Shown one piece after another: positions 57,551-64,000 of a stretch of DNA of 64,000 bases. Every line of letters starts with the position of its first letter. Position 1 is the stretch's first letter. The stretch comes from Mycolicibacterium vulneris. Lineage in GTDB: Bacteria; Actinomycetota; Actinomycetes; Mycobacteriales; Mycobacteriaceae. The translations under genes were made by a program, and so were the position numbers. The notes below the pieces were generated by a model that worked only from the letters and a program-made list of their open reading frames with translations, was not told the DNA's origin and did not search any database. The stretch is taken from assembly GCF_002104765.1 (NCBI RefSeq), contig NZ_NCXM01000008.1:124001-188000 (forward strand), in the 5' to 3' direction.

Positions 57551-57605
57551 GCCTGGTTTCCCGTCCGCGTCTCACACAGGGGAATGTGTCTGTTCGGGAC
57601 TTTTC

Positions 57606-58532
57606 TCACCGTGGCCCAATCTGCTTGGCAAACTTGACATCCCGCGTCGATCCGGCAGGGAGCGTCAGTCCGTCGGCGACGTCCACCGTAACCACGACGC
57701 CGTAGGAGATCTGCAGCAGCCTCAGTCGCTGCATGCCCGGGCTGTTGTCGAAGACATCGCGCATCGCGCGCGGCGGCCCGATCGCCAGCACCGTGTACGG
57801 ACTGGCGGTCGGGTTGTTGTCGACCAGGATCGCGCCGCCGGCCTGCCGGATGGTGACGTTCGGCCCGATCCGCACGCCGCCGACGGAAATCGCCTCGGCA
57901 CCGCTCGCCCACAACGAGTTGACCAGCAGCTGCAAATCGCGGTCCAGGATGATCTGCCGGCTGCCGCTGACCCGCTGCTTGGACACGTCGGAAAGGTTCG
58001 GGCTGGCACCGGGATCGGTCACGGTCACCTTCAGGCCGGGCCCGATGATCGCCGTGCTGGCCGCCGCCAGGCTGAGCGCGTCGAGGCGTTTCAGCAGCCG
58101 CTGCCCCTCGGCGTCTTCGGCCAGTGCGTGCCGCTGCACGTCGTCGACCCGCGTCGCCAGCTCGCTGCGGCGCTGGCTCAGCTTGCTCGCGGAGCCCTCC
58201 GTCGACCGCACATTGCCCAACAGGAGCTCCTGCTCGGACCGCACCCCGGGCGCCACCGAGCGAGCCTGGGCGACCGCGGCGGCGAAGACCGTCGCGATCA
58301 GCAGCGCCGCCAGCGCCTGCCAGAGCCAACCGAACACCCGCCGGCGTCCGCTGTGCGGCGCGTCGGCGGCGCCGCGCTTGGCCGCCGCCGCGGCATAGCC
58401 GGGGTCGAGGTGCTCGGACAACAGCGCGCGCAACAGCGACGGCACCGGGATGCGTTTGGGCCGCGACGCCACATGCGCGCCGTGACCGGCATTGGGGTCA
58501 TAGCCACCGAGCAGGCGGTCGGCGTCAGCCAT
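57606..58532 (-). CDS. DUF881 membrane protein, Rv1823-like
   Basis: A 308-residue protein matching Rv1823 (307). A basic cytoplasmic segment (1-64) precedes one helix at about 66-88 ([23 protein letters not shown]), then a coiled coil (about 105-150) and the DUF881 domain (about 155-300; [41 protein letters not shown]). It is a distant paralogue of the Rv1825-like protein. The ATG at 58532 overlaps the pgsA2 3' end by 8 bases, so translation is likely coupled to pgsA2. Confidence 0.88.
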   Translation of the reverse strand: MADADRLLGGYDPNAGHGAHVASRPKRIPVPSLLRALLSEHLDPGYAAAAAKRGAADAPHSGRRRVFGWLWQALAALLIATVFAAAVAQARSVAPGVRSEQELLLGNVRSTEGSASKLSQRRSELATRVDDVQRHALAEDAEGQRLLKRLDALSLAAASTAIIGPGLKVTVTDPGASPNLSDVSKQRVSGSRQIILDRDLQLLVNSLWASGAEAISVGGVRIGPNVTIRQAGGAILVDNNPTASPYTVLAIGPPRAMRDVFDNSPGMQRLRLLQISYGVVVTVDVADGLTLPAGSTRDVKFAKQIGPR

Positions 58533-59166
58533 GGTCAGCCACCTTCGCCGCGGCCGACGGCCGAGAAGCGCGGTCGACCTTGGGCATGCGTCGCAGCACA
58601 AGAATCATCTGCACCGCATACTGCACGAACGCCCACAGGTAGGCATACATGCCCCAGATCAGGAAGGCCCACCCGCAGGCGCCGATCACGCGGCTCCACA
58701 GCGCGTCCCAGGTGCCCAGCAGCACCAACGGAAAACCGGACATCAGCGCGAACGTCGCGGCCTTGCCGATGTAGGTCACCGGCAGCGCCGACAGCCCGCG
58801 GCTCCACAGCAGCGGCAGCGTCGCCGCCAACAGTCCATCGCGCGCGAGCAGGACGATGACGAACCACCACGGCACGATTCCGCTGAACGCCAGCACGATG
58901 GGCACCGCGACCATGTAGAGGCGGTCGACCGCGGGGTCGAGCAGCACACCGAGCCGGGAGGACTGATTCAGTAGCCGGGCGATCTTGCCGTCAGCCCAGT
59001 CCGAGGCGCCGCTGAACATCAGAATCGCAACGGCCCACCCATTGGCGTGCACGACCAGCAGGGCGTAGACGAACACCGGGATCAGCGCCAGGCGCACAGC
59101 GCTGAGCACGTTGGGCACCGTCAGCACCCGGTTGGGTGGAAGCACCGGCTCCATGAGCCGTGACAT
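58525..59166 (-). CDS. pgsA2: CDP-alcohol phosphatidyltransferase PgsA2
   Basis: A 213-residue membrane enzyme matching Rv1822 (209). The CDP-alcohol phosphatidyltransferase signature is complete: Asp56, Asp59-Gly60, Ala63-Arg64, Gly73, Asp77 and Asp81 (DWADGKIAR...GVLLDPAVD). Six membrane helices are evident. It is annotated as a phosphatidylglycerophosphate synthase; a cardiolipin synthase role has also been proposed for Rv1822. An alternative start four codons later (MEPVLPP) is possible. The gap to secA2 is 40 bases. Confidence 0.93.
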   Translation of the reverse strand: MSRLMEPVLPPNRVLTVPNVLSAVRLALIPVFVYALLVVHANGWAVAILMFSGASDWADGKIARLLNQSSRLGVLLDPAVDRLYMVAVPIVLAFSGIVPWWFVIVLLARDGLLAATLPLLWSRGLSALPVTYIGKAATFALMSGFPLVLLGTWDALWSRVIGACGWAFLIWGMYAYLWAFVQYAVQMILVLRRMPKVDRASRPSAAAKVADHG

Positions 59167-59206
59167 TAGCCCAACGGCGAGTGCGCGGCTGGCCGCGCAC
59201 TCGGGG

Positions 59207-61537
59207 TCAGCGGAAGACCCCGGGCAGGCTCAGGGTGGACAGCGTGTCGTCCGACAACGGGTTGTCGTTGACCATGTACGTCCACGTCGACGTCGGGCGC
59301 GCCAGCTTGGACAGGTCCAGCCCGGGCTCCTCTTCGAGCACGTTCGCGGTTTCGAACGTCTGCTGGGCCGCCTCGATCGCGTCCGCGGCCAGCGACGCGA
59401 ACGCGTCAACCGCCAACCGGTGGAACTCGTCCAGCGGATTCTGCCGACCCAGCGCCCGCAGGTGGATGCTCTCGCGGATATCCGCCAGATACGCCAGATG
59501 GTCTGCCCAGCCGCGGTCCAGGTGATACAGCATGATCTGCCGGCAGATCGTCTCCAGGCGCTCTTCGGAGATTCCTTCGGTCTCGGCCAGCTCCTCGTAG
59601 CGCTTGGGCGCCAGCTCGGCGAGTTCCTCGCGCGCGGTTGCGTTGCGCAGCAACGTATTACGCCGATCGACGATGATGGCCCGCTGCTGGGCGATCAACT
59701 GGTTGTAGCGCCAGGTGTTCGCGTGCACGTCCAGCATGCGGCCCTCGGCCACGCGCTGGGCGTGGTCGAGCAGGCCCGCCGCCTTCGGGCTGACGATCTT
59801 GCCGTCCTCGTCGGTCTGGGTCGGCAGCTTGTTGTGGTCGAGGTTGGCGGCGACGACGTCGTCCTCCCAACTCGAGAAGAAGACGGACGACCCCGGGTCG
59901 CCCTGACGGCCGGCGCGGCCGCGCAGCTGGTTGTCCAGGCGCTGGGTGTGGTGCCGCCCGGTTCCGACAACGTGCAGCCCGCCCAGCTCGGCGACCCGGT
60001 CGTGGTCGGCTTCGTCGGACCCGCCGAGGCGGATGTCGGTGCCGCGCCCGGCCATCTGTGTGGAGACGGTGACCACGCCGAACTTGCCTGCCTCGGCGAT
60101 CACCTGGGCTTCCTCGGCGTCATTTTTCGCGTTCAGCACCACCGCGGGCACGCCGCGGCGCAGCAGCCGCTCGTGCAGCTCCTCGGATTCGGCCACGTCG
60201 CGGGTGCCGACCAGCACCGGCTGCCCGGTCTCGTTCACCTCGGCGATGTGCGCGACGATCGCGTCGTTCTTGGCCGCGGCGGTGATGTACACCCGGTCCG
60301 ACTCGTCTTCGCGAATGTTGGGCTCATTCGGCGGAATTGGTGAGACGCCGAGCTTGTAGAACTGGCGCAGCTGCTCGCCGGCGGCCAGCGCGGTGCCGGT
60401 CATGCCGCATACCGTCGCGTAGCGGTTGATCAGCGCCTGCACCGTGATGGTGTCCAGCACCTCGCCCGTTTCGGTGGTCTCGATGCCCTCCTTGGCCTCG
60501 ACCGCGGCTTGCAGGCCGTCCGGCCAGCGCTGCAGCTGCGCGATGCGCCCGCGCGCGGCGTTGATCAGGTGCACCGCGTCGTCGCGGACGATGTAGTGCA
60601 CGTCGCGCTGCAGCAGCACATGCGCGTGCAGCGCGACGTTGATCTCGGTCAGCGTGGTGACGACGTGTTCCTCGGAGTAGAGGTCGATGCCGCCGAGCGC
60701 CTTTTCGACCTTGCGGGCACCGACCTCGGTCAGGTGCACGTTGCGGCTGTCGGCGTCGGTGTCGTAATCGGTGCCGGCTTCCAGCTGGCCGGCCAGCTTG
60801 ATGATCTCCAGCCGCGGCGTTTCGCGGTGCGTGGTTCCGGCCAGCACCAGCGGCACCAGCGCCTCGTCGACCAGCACCGAGTCGGCCTCGTCGATCAGGG
60901 CCACGTCGGGGTTGGGCGACACCAGGTCGGCGACGTCGGTCACCAGCTGGTCGCGCAGCACGTCGAAGCCGATCTCGTTGACCGAGGCGTAGGTGACGTC
61001 GCAGCCGTAGGCGGCCCGGCGTTCCTCGCTGGTGGACTCGGCGGTGATCCAGCCGACCGTCAGACCCATGGCCTCGATGACGGGGCCCATCCATTCCGCG
61101 TCGCGGCGGGCCAGGTAGTCGTTGATGGTCACGACGTGCACGTGCCGCCCGGCCAGGGCGTACCCGGCCGCGGCGATCGCGCCCGCGAGCGTCTTGCCCT
61201 CACCGGTGGCCATCTCGATGACGTCGCCGGCCAGCATGCGCAACGCGCCCAGGAGCTGCACATCGAACGGCCGCAGCCCACTGGCCCGCTCGCCCGCCTC
61301 GCGCGCGATGGCGAGGAACTGCGGGATGTCCTCGGAGTCCGCCAGGTCCTCGAGGTTGAGCAGCCCGGCCGCCTTGCGTAGCTGCTCGTCGGTCAGCCCG
61401 GACGCCTCGTCGTTGTACTCCGACGAGTCGGTGACCTGGGTGAGGGACCGGCTTCGGTCCTTTTCGGTGCTGGCGCCGAGCAGCTTCCAAAAGCGGCTGG
61501 TCAGCCGGCCGGGTTGAGCGCGGGTCGTCTTAGGCAC
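59207..61537 (-). CDS. secA2: Accessory secretion ATPase SecA2
   Basis: A 776-residue SecA paralogue, smaller than SecA1 and close to Rv1821. Walker A is [12 protein letters not shown] with Lys115, the residue whose change to Arg abolishes function in M. tuberculosis. Walker B-type [15 protein letters not shown], the NBD2 [18 protein letters not shown] and [17 protein letters not shown] are present. The helical-wing domain and C-terminal zinc finger of housekeeping SecA are reduced or missing. It exports a set of proteins such as SodA-type and virulence factors with SecYEG. It lies between ilvG and pgsA2 on the same strand, in H37Rv order. Confidence 0.96.
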   Translation of the reverse strand: MPKTTRAQPGRLTSRFWKLLGASTEKDRSRSLTQVTDSSEYNDEASGLTDEQLRKAAGLLNLEDLADSEDIPQFLAIAREAGERASGLRPFDVQLLGALRMLAGDVIEMATGEGKTLAGAIAAAGYALAGRHVHVVTINDYLARRDAEWMGPVIEAMGLTVGWITAESTSEERRAAYGCDVTYASVNEIGFDVLRDQLVTDVADLVSPNPDVALIDEADSVLVDEALVPLVLAGTTHRETPRLEIIKLAGQLEAGTDYDTDADSRNVHLTEVGARKVEKALGGIDLYSEEHVVTTLTEINVALHAHVLLQRDVHYIVRDDAVHLINAARGRIAQLQRWPDGLQAAVEAKEGIETTETGEVLDTITVQALINRYATVCGMTGTALAAGEQLRQFYKLGVSPIPPNEPNIREDESDRVYITAAAKNDAIVAHIAEVNETGQPVLVGTRDVAESEELHERLLRRGVPAVVLNAKNDAEEAQVIAEAGKFGVVTVSTQMAGRGTDIRLGGSDEADHDRVAELGGLHVVGTGRHHTQRLDNQLRGRAGRQGDPGSSVFFSSWEDDVVAANLDHNKLPTQTDEDGKIVSPKAAGLLDHAQRVAEGRMLDVHANTWRYNQLIAQQRAIIVDRRNTLLRNATAREELAELAPKRYEELAETEGISEERLETICRQIMLYHLDRGWADHLAYLADIRESIHLRALGRQNPLDEFHRLAVDAFASLAADAIEAAQQTFETANVLEEEPGLDLSKLARPTSTWTYMVNDNPLSDDTLSTLSLPGVFR

Positions 61538-61606
61538 AGGTCAACGGTACGCGGTGACTTTCCGCGCGGGCTCAAGCCAGTCGGCGACACTGCAGGCCGC
61601 GCGCGC

Positions 61607-63250
61607 TCAGGCGAGGTTCGAGCGGCGTGGGTACGCGACGTCGGGATCGGTGAGCACATTGACGACGGCGGGCAGCCCGCTGGCGAAGGCGCGTTCCAGC
61701 GCGGGCCGCAGTTCGCCGGGCGCCGAGACCAGCTCGCCGTGGCCGCCCAGAGCGCGCGCCACTTCGTCGTAACGCGTCCCCGGACGCAGCTCGGCTACCA
61801 CCGAATAGCCGTAGAGAGCCTTCATCGGGTGGTGTTCGAGCCCCCAGATCCCGTTGTTGCCGATCACGGAGACGACGGGCACGTCGTGCCGGACCAGGGT
61901 GTCCCATTCCATGCCGCTGAAGCCGAACGCGCCGTCGCCCTGCAGCAGCACCACCTGACGGTCCGGGTGGGCCAGCTTGGCGGCCAGCGCGTAGCCGGGG
62001 CCCGATCCCAGGCAGCCGAAGGGGCCGCTGTCCAGCCAGCACCCCGGTTGATAGCTGTCGATCACCCGCCCCGCGTACGACCCGAAATCACCGGCGTCGA
62101 TGACGATGATCGCGTCGCGATCGAGCATGGGTGCGAGCTCCGCGTACACCCGCATGGGGTGCAGCGGGCTGCGGTCGTCGGCCAGCTCCGCCCTCTCCTT
62201 GGCGCGCGATGCGGTCTCGGCGGTCCGGAGTTCGCCGATCCAGTCCCGGTGGTCGGTTCTCGTGGCGGGGGCCAAGGCGGCGAGGATCGTCAACAGGTCG
62301 CCGTAGAGCTCGGCCTGCACCGGCCGCGGATGGCGGCGCTCGGGCTCGACCCGGTCCGCCACGATGAGCTGCGTCTGCGCCCCGAACACCGCGCCGAAGC
62401 CGAGCCGGAAATCCATCGGCACACCGACGATCAGCGCAACGTCGGCCTCCCCCAACGCTTTTCCGCGAACCCGGGAGAATGCCAGCGGATGATCCGCGGG
62501 AACGGCGCCGCGGGCCATCCCGTTCATCAGCACCGGGATCTGAAGTTCCTCGGCAAGGCGCAGTAGGGCCGCTTCCCCGCGCCCCCACCAGACGTTGGTG
62601 CCCGCCATGATCACCGGCCGCTGCGCCGCGGACAGCAGCGCGGCGGCGCGGCCCAGCGCTTGGCCGTCGGGTGCCGGGCCCGGCGGCAGGTCGACGAGGG
62701 CGCCGGGTCGGCCGTCATCGTCGGACATGGAGAACGCGTGGTCCATCGGGAAGTCGACGAACCCCACGCCCGACGGCGCACCGACCGCCGCCCGCAGGGC
62801 GTCGTCGACGAGACGGCCGGCGTCGTCCGCCGACTGTGCGGTGGCGGCGAAGCGGGCCAGCGGCGCCACGAACGGCACGTGGTCGATCTCCTGCAGCGAG
62901 CCCATCCCCCAGCGCTGCGCCGGCGCCCGTCCGCCCAGCACTACCAGCGGCGACTGGTTCTGCTGCGCCGCCGCCATCGCGCTCATCCCGTTGGTGATGC
63001 CTGGCCCCGCCGTCAGCGCGGCCACACCCGGCGACCGGGTCACCTTCGACCACCCCTCGGCGGCGAACGTCGCCGTCTGCTCATGACGGGTGTCGATCAG
63101 CCGAATACCCTCGTCGCGGCACCCGTCGTAGATGGAGAACAGGTGGCCGCCGGATAGCGTGAAGACGGTGTCGACGCCGCTGGCCCGCAGGCGCCGCGCG
63201 ACAAGTCGGCCGGCGTGCAATGTTTGTGCGGGGATGGCGTCGGTAGTCAT
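61607..63250 (-). CDS. ilvG: IlvG, acetolactate-synthase-like ThDP enzyme
   Basis: A 547-residue ThDP-dependent protein, the same length as Rv1820. The activating Glu57 is in [14 protein letters not shown] and the ThDP-Mg motif is [33 protein letters not shown] (about 445-477). The FAD-type middle domain region is present ([27 protein letters not shown]). The overall fold matches acetohydroxyacid synthase large subunits, but this paralogue lacks an adjacent IlvN regulatory subunit, and its exact reaction is unsettled; oxalyl-CoA decarboxylase-like enzymes are relatives. It is divergent from the BacA-type transporter across 93 bases. Confidence 0.93.
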   Translation of the reverse strand: MTTDAIPAQTLHAGRLVARRLRASGVDTVFTLSGGHLFSIYDGCRDEGIRLIDTRHEQTATFAAEGWSKVTRSPGVAALTAGPGITNGMSAMAAAQQNQSPLVVLGGRAPAQRWGMGSLQEIDHVPFVAPLARFAATAQSADDAGRLVDDALRAAVGAPSGVGFVDFPMDHAFSMSDDDGRPGALVDLPPGPAPDGQALGRAAALLSAAQRPVIMAGTNVWWGRGEAALLRLAEELQIPVLMNGMARGAVPADHPLAFSRVRGKALGEADVALIVGVPMDFRLGFGAVFGAQTQLIVADRVEPERRHPRPVQAELYGDLLTILAALAPATRTDHRDWIGELRTAETASRAKERAELADDRSPLHPMRVYAELAPMLDRDAIIVIDAGDFGSYAGRVIDSYQPGCWLDSGPFGCLGSGPGYALAAKLAHPDRQVVLLQGDGAFGFSGMEWDTLVRHDVPVVSVIGNNGIWGLEHHPMKALYGYSVVAELRPGTRYDEVARALGGHGELVSAPGELRPALERAFASGLPAVVNVLTDPDVAYPRRSNLA

Positions 63251-63343
63251 GACCGCAGCCTAATCAGATCCGTCGGGTACCTTCGCCGGAGGATTTGAAG
63301 TTGAGGAGAGTCCGACCACCTCGAACTTAAGGAGACGTCGACG

Positions 63344-64000
63344 ATGGGCCCGAAGCCGTTCAAGCCATCGATCAACTGGTCGGCGGCACCCATCGATTCC
63401 TTGCGGTGGGTCGCCATAGCCTGGGTGGTCAGCGCCATCTGCCTATTCGGGGTGCTGCTTGCATTCCGCTATCTCACTCCTTGGGGCCGCCAATTCTGGC
63501 GTATCACCCGCGGTTATTTCGTCGGGGCACACAGCATCCGCGTGTGGCTCATGCTGGGCGTGTTGCTCCTGTCGGTGCTGCTTTCGGTGCGGTTGATGGT
63601 GCTGCTCAGCTATCAGGGCAACGATCTCTATACGGCGGTACAGAAGGCGGTGCAGGGCATCGCGGCCGGCGATGACGCGGTCAAAGAATCGGGCATCCAC
63701 GGCTTTTGGATGTCGATCGTGATTTTCAGCGTGCTGGCGACGCTGTATGTCATCCGCATCATGACGGACATTTACCTGACCCAGCGCTTCATCATCGCCT
63801 GGCGCGTGTGGCTGACCGGCCACCTTACCGACGACTGGCTCGACGGCAGGGCCTATTACCGGGACCTCTTCATCGACCAGACGATCGACAACCCCGATCA
63901 GCGCATCCAGCAGGATGTCGACATCTTCACCGCCAATGCCGGCGCCACCCCTAACACCCCAGCCAACGGTACTGGATCCACCTTGCTGTTCGGGGCCGTC
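63344..64000 (+). CDS. bacA: BacA/SbmA-type ABC transporter, Rv1819c-like (5' part)
   Basis: 219 codons are visible before the window ends; the full protein is about 640 residues. The N-terminal part shows the SbmA/BacA membrane domain: [44 protein letters not shown] and [27 protein letters not shown], then the conserved [10 protein letters not shown] and [14 protein letters not shown]. The ABC ATPase domain lies outside the window. In M. tuberculosis Rv1819c imports hydrophilic compounds including vitamin B12 and antimicrobial peptides. The ATG at 63344 follows AAGGAGAC. It is divergent from ilvG. Confidence 0.93.
   Translation, partial: MGPKPFKPSINWSAAPIDSLRWVAIAWVVSAICLFGVLLAFRYLTPWGRQFWRITRGYFVGAHSIRVWLMLGVLLLSVLLSVRLMVLLSYQGNDLYTAVQKAVQGIAAGDDAVKESGIHGFWMSIVIFSVLATLYVIRIMTDIYLTQRFIIAWRVWLTGHLTDDWLDGRAYYRDLFIDQTIDNPDQRIQQDVDIFTANAGATPNTPANGTGSTLLFGAV

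Overview
The window is high-GC actinobacterial chromosome from a slow-growing Mycobacterium, most likely the M. avium complex (MAC) or a close relative. Gene order runs opposite to M. tuberculosis H37Rv and matches, with gaps and insertions, the stretch from about Rv1877 (left edge) to Rv1819c (right edge). MAC-like signs are a complete oxyR next to ahpC-ahpD beside bfrA, a GH13 gene directly after ahpD, a long Pro/Ala-repeat Apa, and no urease cluster between ndh and the Rv1847 homologue. The species call is inferred from synteny and remembered protein families; nothing was searched.

Left part (1-8.4 kb): iron storage and redox defence. bfrA and a BFD-like [2Fe-2S] ferredoxin gene diverge from tandem IdeR boxes. 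oxyR and ahpC diverge across a T-N11-A dyad; ahpD and a GH13 enzyme follow ahpC closely. lldD2 (L-lactate dehydrogenase) comes next.

8.4-14.3 kb: an accessory block absent from H37Rv at this position. It holds a class III nucleotidyl cyclase with an N-terminal zinc ribbon, Lon protease with a HAIR-like (HspR) dyad in its leader, and four small genes (Ddn-like F420 protein, TfoX-N, HhH-GPD, DUF72).

14.3-29.7 kb: Rv1869c-Rv1860-type genes (FAD reductase, NAD-binding fusion protein, thiolase-like protein, tandem CaiB CoA-transferase, SDR, CPBP protease, adhA, GlsB-like protein, apa), with a second UppP and a phosphoketolase inserted. 29.8-32.5 kb is the molybdate transporter modABC. 32.6-44.6 kb carries ndh, F420 and SDR enzymes, the blaI/M56-peptidase pair with a palindromic operator, gnd, guaB1 (GMP reductase) and two CBS/CNNM membrane proteins. 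Between blaI and the thioesterase gene lies an IdeR-boxed small RNA with a strong terminator, the positional counterpart of MrsI. An isolated mbtK with an IdeR box and a decayed acyl-carrier-protein gene sit between guaB1 and the CBS genes.

44.6-64 kb: central carbon and glycine metabolism and the conserved garA region. It holds glcB, a vWA membrane protein, a TetR remnant, gcvB behind a tandem glycine riboswitch, resR, a DUF151 gene, an Rv1828-type MerR gene, garA, gcvH, two DUF881 proteins flanking a DUF1290 protein, pgsA2, secA2, ilvG, and the 5' part of a BacA-type ABC transporter running off the right edge.

Iron (IdeR) is the recurring theme: three separate IdeR-type sites serve storage, a regulatory RNA and mycobactin acylation. 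I saw no tRNA, rRNA, insertion sequence, prophage or CRISPR array. Most of the window is conserved mycobacterial backbone; the notable material is in regulatory sites and decayed genes.
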